Notes under the pieces: generated by a model
The model's input: only the letters and a program-made list of their open reading frames with translations
Database searches by the model: none
What the model was told of the DNA's origin: nothing
Made by a program: the position numbers and the translations under genes
Shown here: positions 42,648 to 52,112 of the stretch, one piece after another
How the letters are laid out: each line of letters starts with the position of its first letter
How positions within the stretch are numbered: position 1 is the stretch's first letter
Source of the DNA: Planctomycetaceae bacterium
GTDB lineage: Bacteria; Planctomycetota; Phycisphaerae; Tepidisphaerales; Tepidisphaeraceae
Assembly (NCBI GenBank): GCA_027487775.1
Contig: JAIYCY010000017.1
Coordinates: 1-64,000 of the forward strand
Reading direction: 5' to 3'
DNA: 64,000 nt

Positions 42648-45284
42648 ATGACACATCGCAACACGCCCACCACGATCCGCCCCAACCGATCCATCGCCAT
42701 CGCCGCACTCATCGCTGCCGTCGTTCCGATCCTCGGCAATTCCAATCACACCTTCGCGCAAATCAACAAAACCTGGTCGCCACCCGCCGTCCCCGACACC
42801 TCAAACCAATTCTGGGACATCTCTTCACGCTGGTCGCCCGTCGGCGCCCCCTCATCCATCGACAATGCCATCTTCGCTTCCACCGGAAGCTACGAGATCC
42901 ACTTCGACTCCGTCACCGGCAGCCCCACGATCAATAATCTCACCAATTCCTCCGGCAGTCCCACCTTCCGCCGCGTCGGAACGGGAGGTTCCAACATAGC
43001 CCTCAATGTCAACGGCATCTCAACCTACTCCAACGCCGGCACCACAATCGTCATCGGCGAAAGCGAATCGCGCAGACTCACCCTCAACCACGTCGGCACA
43101 ACCACCATCACCGGACGAAACCTTGTCGTCTCCAGCTTCGGAGGTACAACTTTCTCCACCGTCAACGTCGGGAGCGGCACATCAGTCGGCGCACTCATCA
43201 CCAACAGCGCCTCCGCGAACATCAACGCCACATCCATCAACGCCGGCTCGACAGGCGGCAACCGCTCCACACTCGATTTCACGGGTAGCATCACCTCGGG
43301 CAATATCCGCGTCGCCAGCAGCTCTTCCGAAACCTTCGCCAACGCACGATTCGGTAGCTCCAACATCTCCTCCACAACCCTACTCGTCGGCAACAACTTC
43401 AATTCCGACGGCATCCTCACCATCGACGACAACGCCACCGTCAACAACTCCACGACCATGATCCTCGGCTTCAACACCAGCACCGCAGGACAGGGATACG
43501 TCTTTTCCACAGGCAATCTCACCACCAACTCACTCACTCTCTTCGGAAACGGCTCACTCGATATCGGCGGCGGATCATTCACCGTCGGCGCCGGCGGACT
43601 CAACAATCGTGGAAACATCCGACTCGCCGGCGGAACCTTCAGCTTTCTCGCCAACTCCACGCCCTCACTCGGTGGAGACCTCGGAAACTTCGAGTTCATC
43701 TCCGGAACCGCACGACGTACCTCACTGTCCAACGCCAACAACTCCCGATCAGGCGGCACCTCCATCGGTTGGCTCTTCGGAAACAACGCACAAATCATCA
43801 CACCCTTCCGCCGCGTCGAACTTGCCAACGTCCTCGATCTCGTCGAACCCCTCCAACTCGACGGTGGATTCCTTAAACTCTCCGGCATCACCAATCCCAG
43901 CCTCCTCGACTTCCGCTCCGGAGAACTCCGCTTCAACAGCAGCACATCCATCGGCCTGACCACCGCACTCGGCAGCTTCGTTGACCTCAAACCCAACAGC
44001 ACCATCTCCACGGAGGTCGGCACGCTCACCGTCACATCGAACGCGACGGTCATTGTTCGTGACGGCGCTTCGCTCAAACCCGACGACGCACTCTTCATCA
44101 ATGGCACCGTCGCACTCGACGGCATCGCCGCTCGACTCGCACCCAGAACAGGCCCCGTCAACATCATCAACGGCGCCGTCCTACGCGGCCAGGGTATCGT
44201 CGGATCCGATACACTGACCAGCACACAAAACGCTGGAATCATCGAACTCACATCCTCCGACCTCCGCTTCACAGGCATCCTCTTCAACGGAACCAACGCG
44301 ATCATCCAGGGACGTGGGCAACTCGTCGCGCCCGTCATCGTAAACGACGGACGAATGAACTTCTCCGGCGGATTCACCGACATCTACGCCACGCTCGATA
44401 ACTCCGCCACCGGTCGAATCGTCGTCTCCGGTGGAGGCGTGCTTTCACTCTTCGGCACCGTCACTCACCCCACCGGCGCAGACATCCGCACCGGCACAGG
44501 CTCACGCACCGTCTTCCTCGCACCCGTCTCCGGCGCAGGCTCCTTCTCCGGCACAGGCCTCGTCCAGTTCGAAAGCGCCTACTCACCCGGATCATCCCCA
44601 GGACTCATCAACTTCGCCGGCGACCTCGAACTCATCGACCCCGCCCAGCTCAACATCGAACTCGCAGGAACCGCTCGCGGGTCCCAGTACGACGCCCTCA
44701 ACGTCAACGCCACCGCCTCACTCGCCGGTACGCTCAACCTCCAGCTCATCTCCGGATACATCCCCGCCTACGGCTCGCTCCATCGCATCATCTCCGCGGC
44801 CAGCCTCAGCGGGCGCTTCGATCAGGTCCTCGGATTCTCCATCGACCCCAATCGTCGACTCGCCGTCCGTTACCAGGCCGGGAACGTCGACGTCATCGCC
44901 GCTCTGCCCGGCGATGCCGACATCAACGGCTCCGTCAACTTCACCGACCTCCTCGCACTCGCTCGCAACTACAACCAATCCAACCGCACATGGACCGAAG
45001 GCGACTTCGACTACGACTCCATCGTCGGTTTCACAGACCTCCTCGCACTCGCCCGAAACTACGGACAATCCATCTCCAGTCAGGAACTCGCATCCCTCCA
45101 CCACGCCCTCGGCGACGCCCACGCCGCCGCATTCTCCGCCGATTGGGCGCTCGCACTTTCCGTCATCCCCGAACCCACCACACTCACCCTCCTCACACTC
45201 CCCACCATGCTCCTCATGCGCAAACGATCACGCCCCTCATCCCCGCACCACTTTCCCGCGCGATCGACGCAGGCCCGCGCCTAG
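42648..45284 (+). CDS. secreted beta-repeat protein with dockerin repeats and PEP-CTERM tail
   Basis: An 878-residue exported protein. Signal peptide: basic N-terminus, then IAIAALIAAVVPILGNSNHTFA. Most of the protein is Asn/Ser/Thr/Gly-rich with short beta repeats (for example NATVNNSTTMILGFNTSTAGQGYVFS), like autotransporter-type passenger beta-solenoids. Near residues 757-815 a dockerin-like pair occurs: GDADINGSVNFTDLLALARNYN and GDFDYDSIVGFTDLLALARNYG. A PEP-CTERM signal follows: VIPEPTTLTLLTLPTMLLMRKR. PEP-CTERM tails are sorted and cleaved by exosortase. The ATG at 42648 has GAGGA upstream. Its 3' end overlaps the convergent gene by 48 bp. Confidence 0.85.
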   Translation: MTHRNTPTTIRPNRSIAIAALIAAVVPILGNSNHTFAQINKTWSPPAVPDTSNQFWDISSRWSPVGAPSSIDNAIFASTGSYEIHFDSVTGSPTINNLTNSSGSPTFRRVGTGGSNIALNVNGISTYSNAGTTIVIGESESRRLTLNHVGTTTITGRNLVVSSFGGTTFSTVNVGSGTSVGALITNSASANINATSINAGSTGGNRSTLDFTGSITSGNIRVASSSSETFANARFGSSNISSTTLLVGNNFNSDGILTIDDNATVNNSTTMILGFNTSTAGQGYVFSTGNLTTNSLTLFGNGSLDIGGGSFTVGAGGLNNRGNIRLAGGTFSFLANSTPSLGGDLGNFEFISGTARRTSLSNANNSRSGGTSIGWLFGNNAQIITPFRRVELANVLDLVEPLQLDGGFLKLSGITNPSLLDFRSGELRFNSSTSIGLTTALGSFVDLKPNSTISTEVGTLTVTSNATVIVRDGASLKPDDALFINGTVALDGIAARLAPRTGPVNIINGAVLRGQGIVGSDTLTSTQNAGIIELTSSDLRFTGILFNGTNAIIQGRGQLVAPVIVNDGRMNFSGGFTDIYATLDNSATGRIVVSGGGVLSLFGTVTHPTGADIRTGTGSRTVFLAPVSGAGSFSGTGLVQFESAYSPGSSPGLINFAGDLELIDPAQLNIELAGTARGSQYDALNVNATASLAGTLNLQLISGYIPAYGSLHRIISAASLSGRFDQVLGFSIDPNRRLAVRYQAGNVDVIAALPGDADINGSVNFTDLLALARNYNQSNRTWTEGDFDYDSIVGFTDLLALARNYGQSISSQELASLHHALGDAHAAAFSADWALALSVIPEPTTLTLLTLPTMLLMRKRSRPSSPHHFPARSTQARA

Positions 45285-45755
45285 CAGGATCGCGTTCAGC
45301 ACAAACATCAGCGCCGCCGCTCCGTACCACATCCACGTTCCGCCTAGCCCCACCCGCGCCATCTCGCCCCCGGTCTCCTGCATCGATTCCAGCTGCTCGA
45401 CATACTTCATCAACACCACCATAAACGCCAGCAGCACCGCAACGCCCGCTCGGAACAACGACACCGCCATCCCGCCCCACAATCCCAGCCCGCGCCCCTT
45501 CCGCGCAAGCCATCCCAGCCACACGCAGATCCCCGCCTCCACCAATCCCGTCACCCCCGACATCAACACCGCCCCACGCAGCGCCAATCCCGGCACATCC
45601 GCCAGCGGATGATCCCGCACCGGAATGATCGCCAGCTTCAATTCCCCGTCGCTCAGCCCCAGCAATCGCACGCAATACAACACCAACCCCAACGCCACGA
45701 GCACGCTGCTCAACATCAGCATCCATCCGCCAACTTTCGCAGCACGGCTCGTCAT
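45237..45755 (-). CDS. small multi-pass membrane protein downstream of phoU
   Basis: A 172-residue protein with four TM helices: GGWMLMLSSVLVALGLVLYCV, ALRGAVLMSGVTGLVEAGICVWLGWL, GLWGGMAVSLFRAGVAVLLAFMVVL and WMWYGAAALMFVLNAILLGAGL, and a basic C-terminus (RRSRGKVVRG). It begins 19 bp after the phoU stop, so the two are probably co-transcribed. No family recognised. Its last 48 bp overlap the end of the convergent PEP-CTERM gene. Confidence 0.75.
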   Translation of the reverse strand: MTSRAAKVGGWMLMLSSVLVALGLVLYCVRLLGLSDGELKLAIIPVRDHPLADVPGLALRGAVLMSGVTGLVEAGICVWLGWLARKGRGLGLWGGMAVSLFRAGVAVLLAFMVVLMKYVEQLESMQETGGEMARVGLGGTWMWYGAAALMFVLNAILLGAGLRRSRGKVVRG

Positions 45756-45774
45756 CTCTGCTCATCCCTTTTCA

Positions 45775-46446
45775 TCAGCTCTCGCCCACGCCTCGACGAT
45801 GCCGAATCATTCGACCACTATGAATATAAATAATGTCCTCGGCGATGTTCGTGCAATGATCGCCGATCCGTTCATAGTTCTTGCCGATCATGATCATCGC
45901 CAGTTCGCGCTCCGCCTCCACGTTGGGCCCCTTCTCCAGCAATAAAAGCTCGTCCTGCACGATCTGATGGTAATACGCATCCAGCGTGTCGTCCGCCCGG
46001 ATCACCTTTTCCGCAAGCTCCAGGCTCGGCAAATTAAACGCATTCACCGTGTCTCGCAGAATCCCCATCGCGGCGTGCGCGATCGCCACCAAATCGTCCG
46101 GAAGCTTCTGCTCACGCGACCGCGCAAGCGTCGGAATACGCTGCGCCACATTCACCGCACAGTCCGCGATCCGCTCGAAATCACTATTCACCTTGATCAC
46201 AGACGTCAAAAACCGCAAATCATTCGCCGCCGGCGCGTACCTCGCCAAACACTCGATCGCGATCCGCTCAACCTCCATCTCGTCCAGATCCACCTGCTCA
46301 TCGCTATGCACCGCCTGATGGGCGAGCCCCACATCCATCCGAAAAACCGCATCACTCGCCAGCTCCACCACCATCTGCACACGCGCGGTCATCCGCGTCA
46401 CCCGTGCGCGTAAATCCTCCAGCGTCCGTTCAAGTGCATGTGACAT
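45775..46446 (-). CDS. phoU: phosphate signalling regulator PhoU
   Basis: About 223 residues from ATG 46446 (GGAG six bases upstream). Two PhoU helical bundles are seen, each with the metal-binding motif: NSDFERIADCAVNVAQRI and GKNYERIGDHCTNIAEDIIYIHSG. The N-terminus (LEDLRARVTRMTARVQMVVELASDAV) is typical. PhoU restrains the Pst transporter and the Pho two-component response when phosphate is plentiful. The gene is about 38 kb from the pst operon, where it commonly sits, so regulation is unlinked here. Confidence 0.95.
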   Translation of the reverse strand: MSHALERTLEDLRARVTRMTARVQMVVELASDAVFRMDVGLAHQAVHSDEQVDLDEMEVERIAIECLARYAPAANDLRFLTSVIKVNSDFERIADCAVNVAQRIPTLARSREQKLPDDLVAIAHAAMGILRDTVNAFNLPSLELAEKVIRADDTLDAYYHQIVQDELLLLEKGPNVEAERELAMIMIGKNYERIGDHCTNIAEDIIYIHSGRMIRHRRGVGES

Positions 46447-46546
46447 CAATGTCTCCAACCCCTCAACGTAAACCACACCCACGCAATATCAAGCCCACCA
46501 CCCCCGCTTCACACAATTTCACCCCGCCTCCAAACCCACCCAACCC

Positions 46547-46581
46547 AAAAAGAAACGCACCGATCTTTCGATCCAGTGCGT
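46547..46581 (-). terminator. Rho-independent terminator downstream of the Fn3 gene
   Basis: On the minus strand ACGCAC pairs with GTGCGT, enclosing GATC/GATC closing on a GAAA loop, followed by the T-rich tract TTTCTTTTT. It lies about 250 bp past the stop of the Fn3-domain gene and upstream of phoU, separating the two transcription units. Confidence 0.75.
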
Positions 46582-46713
46582 CTCGCGGAGTCGACTCTGC
46601 CCCGTCCGTCGGACTTTTGGCAACAACCGGGGCAGTACGACGTGTTATCTCCCTCGACCCCCCGGCCGATCCAGGTCGAAACGCACATGCTTTGCGCCCG
46701 ACCATGGATCATC

Positions 46714-46776
46714 CGGGATTTTTTTCCGACAAGTCGGGATACATTCCCGACACGTCGGGATATCTTCCACACGCCT
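46714..46776. repeat. three degenerate 21-bp units
   Basis: The hexamer CGGGAT begins at 46714, 46735 and 46756, exactly 21 bp apart, each followed by a pyrimidine-rich half. The units are diverged but keep the CGGGAT core and the spacing. The tract lies in the gap between phoU and the Fn3 gene. Confidence 0.75.
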
Positions 46777-46831
46777 CGCGATTCGTCATAGTTGATCGTC
46801 GAGCGTGCGTGTGGACTGCGGGTCAAACATC

Positions 46832-47506
46832 TTAAGCTGCGGCTCGGACGTTCGGTACTTCTTCCAATCTTGCCGTCGGTCCGCCGCTCGCGTTGCTTCC
46901 GAAGTAAACATTAAATGTCGACCACGGGCCCAGACGCGTCGAACGCACCGCCTGCACCATATAGGTCAGTTGCGTCACGCCCGCCGCCACCGCCGTGTCG
47001 GTGAAGCTCTTCGTGCCCACACCACCCACGTACGCATACGTCGGACTTCCGCCCTCGGCTCGATAAATCTGATAGATCGTTCCCGCGCCGCTACGACACT
47101 TCCACTTCAAGATCACCGCGCCGTTCCCACCCAGCTCGACCGTAAAGTCGGTACAAGCCGGCGGAGCGGGACGCGGAGAAGGCGTCGCGGGCGGCGGAAT
47201 CTGGGCGATTTCATACACGCCCGGATTGTTCGTCGCATCAGCCCTCGCCCGAATCTGCGCGATGATCGCACTGCCAGCATCGGCAACCGCCTGGACCGCA
47301 TTGTCCGCGACCAGCGTCGCATTCTTCGCGATCTGCTGCGCGGCCACCTGCGATGCGATCGCATCATTCGCGGTCGCGATCTTGGTGTTCAGCGCCGCAA
47401 CCTCCGCCGCAGTCGTCCCGATCGCAGTCGCATTGCTCGACCACGGATCGATCTTACTGCCAAAGAACTGCAGTTTGCCTACACGCGATCTCGGAACCAG
47501 AGACAT
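46832..47506 (-). CDS. fibronectin type III domain protein
   Basis: A 224-residue protein. Residues 1-95 are helical and alanine-rich (PRSRVGKLQFFGSKIDPWSSNA, then TTAAEVAALNTKIATANDAIASQVAAQQIAKNATLV); a proline-rich linker (PPPATPSPRPAPPACTDF) follows; residues 118-205 fit an Fn3-type beta sandwich (VELGGNGAVILKWKCR, TIYQIYRAEG, TQLTYMVQAVRS). The N-terminal motif recalls a planctomycete family that begins with Pro-Arg-x-Arg-Val and a Trp/Phe pattern (recollection). No signal peptide. AGGAG lies five bases upstream. Function unknown. Confidence 0.7.
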   Translation of the reverse strand: MSLVPRSRVGKLQFFGSKIDPWSSNATAIGTTAAEVAALNTKIATANDAIASQVAAQQIAKNATLVADNAVQAVADAGSAIIAQIRARADATNNPGVYEIAQIPPPATPSPRPAPPACTDFTVELGGNGAVILKWKCRSGAGTIYQIYRAEGGSPTYAYVGGVGTKSFTDTAVAAGVTQLTYMVQAVRSTRLGPWSTFNVYFGSNASGGPTARLEEVPNVRAAA

Positions 47507-47831
47507 AACGACTCCTAGTTTTCGTGCAACACATTCCCTTCATTGCGTTGTCATGATCGCACGATCATTCACACCGGCACATTCCCGTTGCACATAGTTT
47601 GTTTCGTCACGGTATCGCGGTCACTTAAGTCGGTACCTTCATCAAAATCGCTACAGTCTGGCAGCGTCCGACAACAACCTGTCGGATAACATCACCAACA
47701 CGGTCGGCAGTGCCGACACGCCGGAATATTTCTCCACCGCTTCGGTCGACGGACGCCTTTTCCCGTGCCCGAGCGTCCGATCACCGGCCCACATCGCACG
47801 AAATCGGACGCAAAACCCGCGCGCACTGACA

Positions 47832-48062
47832 CGCGTAAGGCATGACGCGACCCGCGTAAGGCATGACGCGACCCGCGTGAGGCATGACGCGACACGCGTG
47901 AGGCATGACGCGGCCCGCGTGAGGCATGACGCGGCCCGCGTAAGGCATGACGCGGCCCGCGTGAGGCATGACGCGACCCGCGTGAGGCATGACGCGACAC
48001 GCGTGAGGCATGACGCGACCCGCGTCAGGCATGACGCGACCTGCGTCAGGCGTGACGGGACA
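47832..48062. repeat. eleven 21-bp tandem repeats (array A)
   Basis: The core GGCATGACG (last copy GGCGTGACG) recurs at 47839, 47860 and every 21 bp to 48049, in a unit close to CGCGTGAGGCATGACGCGACC. Copies differ at one to three positions. Since 21 is a multiple of three, the frames stay open, and the minus strand reads GRVMPHA heptads. There are no spacers, so it is not CRISPR. It lies in the gap between the Fn3 gene and lysA. Confidence 0.95.
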
Positions 48063-48621
48063 CGTTGCGCGCGTGTTTCGAGTCAAAAATGCACCGTTTC
48101 AGCCCCAAAAACACGCCACGCGAACGAGACATCGCGTCCCGAGCGCCAACGATCTTGTCACGCCAGCGAACGATTCCGCCCCACGAACCCCAGTGCGCAG
48201 CGCGCGCATCCAAGTGCGCGTCACGCGCATCCAAGTACGCAGCGCGCGCATCCAAGTACGCAGCGCGCGCATCCCAGTGCGCGTCCAACGAGTCCAATTG
48301 CGCGGCGCGCGCATCCAGGTGCGCGTCGCGCGCATTCAAGTGCGCGTCCAACGAGTCCAAGTGCGCGTCGCGCGCATTCAAGTGCGCGTCCAACGAGTCC
48401 AAGTGCGCGCCGCGCGCATCCAGGTGCGCGTCGCGCGCATCCAAGTGCGCGTCCAACGAGTCCAAGTGCACGCCGCGCGCATCTAGGTGCGCGTCGCGTC
48501 GAAGAAAGTGCGTCGTCGACGTCAGTCGTTCGACCCGATCCCGCCCCCGATCGTCCGCCCCCCATCCCCCACACCCCATCCCCCAACCCCATCCTCCCGT
48601 CCCACACACCCCGCCGCTCAC
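48046..48621 (-). CDS. possible heptad-repeat ORF overlapping the lysA stop
   Basis: A 191-codon frame begins with a GTG overlapping the lysA stop in the GTGA arrangement typical of translational coupling. The first 35 residues are Gly/Trp-rich and unlike a normal N-terminus; then about 14-16 heptads (HLDARDA, HLDSLDA) follow, with Leu at one position and Leu or Arg three later, which could form a coiled coil. However, a 21-bp array keeps frames open by itself, and no homologue is known to me, so this may be noncoding. Confidence 0.25.
   Translation of the reverse strand: MSGGVCGTGGWGWGMGCGGWGADDRGRDRVERLTSTTHFLRRDAHLDARGVHLDSLDAHLDARDAHLDARGAHLDSLDAHLNARDAHLDSLDAHLNARDAHLDARAAQLDSLDAHWDARAAYLDARAAYLDARDAHLDARAAHWGSWGGIVRWRDKIVGARDAMSRSRGVFLGLKRCIFDSKHARNVSRHA
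48192..48512. repeat. about sixteen 21-bp tandem repeats (array B)
   Basis: A second array only 130 bp from array A has the same period but another unit, near GCGCGCATCCAAGTGCGCGTC. The motif AAGTGCGC or a variant recurs every 21 bp from 48192 to 48507. Two unit types (with GCGCGCATC or CCAACGAGTCC) alternate partly, giving a 42-bp higher-order pattern in places. The minus strand reads heptads such as HLDARDA and HLDSLDA. Confidence 0.95.
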
Positions 48622-49892
48622 ACTTCGCGTTCGGCGCGGACGAGGTCTTCGAAGGTTTCGCGGCGGCGGATCAGTTTGGCTTCGCTGCCGTCGACCATCA
48701 CCTCGGCGGCTCGCGGGCGATGGTTGTAGTTGCTGCTCATCGCGAAGCCGTACGCGCCGGCGGTGTAGATCGCGAGCAGGTCGCCGCGCGCGACCGGCGG
48801 AAGCACGCGATCCTTCGCCTGGTAGTCGCCGCTCTCGCAGACCGGGCCGACGACGTCGACTTTTTCCGAGCCGGCGGGCGCGTAATCCTCACGCCGATTG
48901 GTCGGGATGTGCGTCGGCCAGATGTAGTGATAGCCCTCGTAGAGCGTCGGGCGGATGAGGTCGTTCATGCCGATGTCGGCGATCACGAATTTTTTCTCAC
49001 CGCCCTGCTTGCGATACAGCACGCGCGAGAGCGCGATGCCGGCGTTGCCCGCGATGTAGCGGCCGGGCTCGAGCGCGATGCGATAGGGCTTGTTCATGAG
49101 CAGCGGGAGCAGCACCCTGGCGTGCTCGGTGATCGGGCGCGCCTGATCGGGCGCGCGATAATTCACGCCAAAACCGCCGCCGAGATCGAACCATTCGATC
49201 TTGTGCCCACGCTTCATCAGACGTTCGATCAGATCGGTCATCTTGGTGACGGCGCTGATGTAAGGCTCGAGCTCGAGCACGGGCGAACCGATGTGAATGT
49301 GCACGCCGCCGATACGCAGATGCTTGAGACGGCCGTTGTAATGATCGAACACACGCTCGGCCCGCTCGATGTCGACGCCGAACTTGGACTCCTTCTTGCC
49401 CGTCGTCGTCTTGGCGTGCGTGCGTGGATCGACGTCGGGATTAATCCGCACGGCGCCGACGGCAGACTTGCCGAGACGGCCGGCGACACGGTCGATGTTC
49501 TCGAGCTCTTCTTCCGATTCGATATTGAAAGCGGCGATGCCGGTGTTCAGTGCGAACTCGATCTCGGCATCGGTCTTGCCGACGCCAGCGTAGATGATCT
49601 TGTTCGGATCGCCGCCCGATTCGAGCGCGCGGAAAAGCTCGCCGCCGCTGGTGACATCAAAACCGCAGCCCTCGGAGGCGAGCAATCGACAAATGTGAAG
49701 ATTGCCCAGCGACTTGATGCTGAAACAAATCGTCGGATCCACCGGCGCAAACGCGCTGGCGATCTGGCGATAGTGATGAAGCAGCGTCGCCTTGCTGTAA
49801 ACATAGAGCGGCGTGCCAAATCGCTCGGCCAGCGCGGCGGCGGGGATGTCTTCACAGTAAAGCTCGTCGTTGCGATAGTTGAAATGATCCAT
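48618..49892 (-). CDS. lysA: diaminopimelate decarboxylase
   Basis: PLP enzyme that converts meso-diaminopimelate to lysine, the last step of lysine synthesis. 424 residues, normal length. The PLP lysine is in CFSIKSLGNLHICRLLASEGCGFDV, a variant of the usual YAVKAN motif. Further landmarks: VRINPDVDPRTHAKTTTGKKESKFG, VHIHIGSP, FDLGGGFGVNY, EPGRYIAGNAG and the C-terminal-face cysteine motif VCESGDYQAKDR with AYGFAMSSNYN. No strong Shine-Dalgarno sequence at the ATG. It is divergent from the membrane protein gene at 49985. Confidence 0.96.
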   Translation of the reverse strand: MDHFNYRNDELYCEDIPAAALAERFGTPLYVYSKATLLHHYRQIASAFAPVDPTICFSIKSLGNLHICRLLASEGCGFDVTSGGELFRALESGGDPNKIIYAGVGKTDAEIEFALNTGIAAFNIESEEELENIDRVAGRLGKSAVGAVRINPDVDPRTHAKTTTGKKESKFGVDIERAERVFDHYNGRLKHLRIGGVHIHIGSPVLELEPYISAVTKMTDLIERLMKRGHKIEWFDLGGGFGVNYRAPDQARPITEHARVLLPLLMNKPYRIALEPGRYIAGNAGIALSRVLYRKQGGEKKFVIADIGMNDLIRPTLYEGYHYIWPTHIPTNRREDYAPAGSEKVDVVGPVCESGDYQAKDRVLPPVARGDLLAIYTAGAYGFAMSSNYNHRPRAAEVMVDGSEAKLIRRRETFEDLVRAEREV

Positions 49893-49984
49893 GGGGCGAA
49901 GATGCTAACCGCAGAGACGGGCGACGGCCAAACTCGGGGGATCATCGTGCGATGAAAACCCAACACAACGACAAAGGAGAAGCG

Positions 49985-50638
49985 ATGTGGCGGATCGTGT
50001 TGCTGTTTGTCGCGGCGATCGTGTACTCGGCCGTGCGGTATGTGGTCTTTGCACCGAAGAATCTGGCAAACCTGCCGACATTCGTGGTGAACAAAGGCGT
50101 GTCGATGGCGGCGGCGCTGGCGTTTTCGATCGCGTTCGTGGCGCTGTGGAGACGCATGCGACGAGAGAAGCGCGGACTGCCGACATCGGGCGGCGTCGAA
50201 CCGATGGCGTGGTTTCGCGCGGGCGTGTTTGGCGTGATCTGGCACGTTCCGATGTCGCTGGCGATCCTGGAGCCGACGTACTTCAAGGAATTTTTCCTCA
50301 CCAGCGATCAGGGCGGACGACTGAATCTGAAGGGCGAATTCGTTTTCATGTTCGGCGGCCTGGCGGCGGGCTCGGTGTATCTGCTCACGCGGCAAACCTG
50401 GTCGGGCGTGCAGCGGTGGTGGCTCTCGGTCGGGATGATGTCGGTCCTCTTCGGACACGTCGCATTCATGGGCTCGGCCCGCGGACTGAACATCAACGCC
50501 AGCCACGCCTACCTCCCGCCCATGTGGCTGCTCAGCCTGATCGGCATCGCGCTGGGCCTGGTGTTTCTGCTATTGAGCAAACCGAAGATCAACCCCGCAA
50601 ACCGGCCGACGACAAGCCACGCAAACGACATCACATGA
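49985..50638 (+). CDS. multi-pass membrane protein, unknown function
   Basis: About 217 residues from ATG 49985, which has AAAGGAG five bases upstream; an ATG at 49952 is less well placed. Five or so TM helices: [88 protein letters not shown] and [17 protein letters not shown]. The tail is soluble. No domain recognised. Its end is convergent with purB, 43 bp away. Confidence 0.78.
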   Translation: MWRIVLLFVAAIVYSAVRYVVFAPKNLANLPTFVVNKGVSMAAALAFSIAFVALWRRMRREKRGLPTSGGVEPMAWFRAGVFGVIWHVPMSLAILEPTYFKEFFLTSDQGGRLNLKGEFVFMFGGLAAGSVYLLTRQTWSGVQRWWLSVGMMSVLFGHVAFMGSARGLNINASHAYLPPMWLLSLIGIALGLVFLLLSKPKINPANRPTTSHANDIT

Positions 50639-50681
50639 CGCTCGCCATCGACGCACACCGACGATCAAACAAACCGAAGAC

Positions 50682-52112
50682 TCATACCTTCAGCTCGGCG
50701 GCGGACTGCCGGGCGTGCGGGTAGCGCGCTCGGATCGGCTCGACGATCTCGTCGATGAAGCGCAGCGTCTGCTGTGGCGCGCGGCCAACATAGCGGATCG
50801 GCTCGAGCAGATTGTCGAGATCGACCCCGGCGAAATCAGCATCAGCGCGAAGACGATCCAGGAGATCGTTGGCACGCCCGTGCAACTTCACCTGCTCGGC
50901 GGCGGCGAGACTGTGACGGCGGATCGACTCGTGCAGATGCTGCCGATCGCCTCCCGCGCGAACGGCAGCCATCAATATCTCCTCCGTCGCCATGAACGGA
51001 AGCTCCGCCATCAACTGCGCCTCGATCGTCTTCGGATACACCACCAATCCACGCGCGACATTCACCACAATCAGCGCCATCCCGTCGCATGCCAAAAACA
51101 TCTCAGGCAAACTCAGACGCTTGTTCGACGAATCGTCCAGCGTCCGCTCCATCCACTGCTCGGCGGCGGTCTGATACGGACTGCTCACAAGGCTGAGCAC
51201 GAATCGCGAAAGACCCGTCGCACGCTCGCACCGCATCGGATTGCGCTTGTACGCCATCGCACTCGAGCCGACCTGCTCGGTCTCGAACGGCTCTTCGATC
51301 TGCTTCGAGCCGGCGAGCAGGCGAATGTCGTTGCACATCCGATGCACACCGGCAGCAAGCAGCCCCAGCGCGCCGGCGATCTGTGCATCAAAGAGCCTCG
51401 GATACGTCTGGCCGGTGACCGTCCAACTCGATGCGAATCCGAATCGCAACGCGATCGCGCGATCAAGGACATCGCACTTGTCGTGGTCGCCGTCGAACAA
51501 ACTCAGAAACGATGCCTGCGTGCCGGTCGTCCCCTTGTTGCCGCGGGCGGGCATGATGTCGACGAGGCGTTCGAGTTCGGTGAGCGCGATCACCAGATCC
51601 TGCGTCCAGAGCGTCGCACGTTTGCCGACCGTCGTCGGCTGGGCGGGCTGATAGTGCGTGTAGGCCAGGCAAGGCGTGTCGTGCCATGCGGAGGCGAAGG
51701 TGCCAAGGGCGTCGATCGCGCTTGCGAGGCGCGTGACGAGCAGACGCAGCGCGTCGCGATAGATCATGAGGTCGGCGTTGTCGACGACATATTGCGACGT
51801 CGCGCCGAGGTGGATGATGCCCTTGGCGAGCGGCGCGACTTCTTCAAAGGTATGCACGTGGGCCATCACGTCGTGGCGGAGTCGCTTTTCCCAGTCGGCA
51901 GCGCGGGCGAAATCGATGTCGTCGCGCTTGGCCTTCATCTGCGCGATGGCCTCGGGCTTGATGCGATCGAGGCCCAGCTTGCGAGATTCCTCCGCCAACG
52001 CGATCCAAAGGTCACGCCAAAGGCCGATCCGATGACGCGCAGAAAAGATCCGCAGCATCTCGGCAGACGCATTTCGGGCAGCCAGCGGCGACTCGTAGGT
52101 GTCGGGGTTCAT
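50682..52112 (-). CDS. purB: adenylosuccinate lyase
   Basis: Fumarase/aspartase-superfamily enzyme of purine synthesis, releasing fumarate from SAICAR and adenylosuccinate. 476 residues. Conserved regions: [22 protein letters not shown], the TH histidine in [18 protein letters not shown], and the flexible signature loop [16 protein letters not shown], where the usual SxMPxKxNP reads SAMAYKRNP. The C-terminal ADSL-type helical region ends at [18 protein letters not shown]. Convergent with the preceding membrane protein gene. Confidence 0.95.
   Translation of the reverse strand: MNPDTYESPLAARNASAEMLRIFSARHRIGLWRDLWIALAEESRKLGLDRIKPEAIAQMKAKRDDIDFARAADWEKRLRHDVMAHVHTFEEVAPLAKGIIHLGATSQYVVDNADLMIYRDALRLLVTRLASAIDALGTFASAWHDTPCLAYTHYQPAQPTTVGKRATLWTQDLVIALTELERLVDIMPARGNKGTTGTQASFLSLFDGDHDKCDVLDRAIALRFGFASSWTVTGQTYPRLFDAQIAGALGLLAAGVHRMCNDIRLLAGSKQIEEPFETEQVGSSAMAYKRNPMRCERATGLSRFVLSLVSSPYQTAAEQWMERTLDDSSNKRLSLPEMFLACDGMALIVVNVARGLVVYPKTIEAQLMAELPFMATEEILMAAVRAGGDRQHLHESIRRHSLAAAEQVKLHGRANDLLDRLRADADFAGVDLDNLLEPIRYVGRAPQQTLRFIDEIVEPIRARYPHARQSAAELKV

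Noticed and set aside
47832-48512. CRISPR array
   Set aside because: Units are contiguous at 21 bp with no variable spacers, and no cas genes are near.
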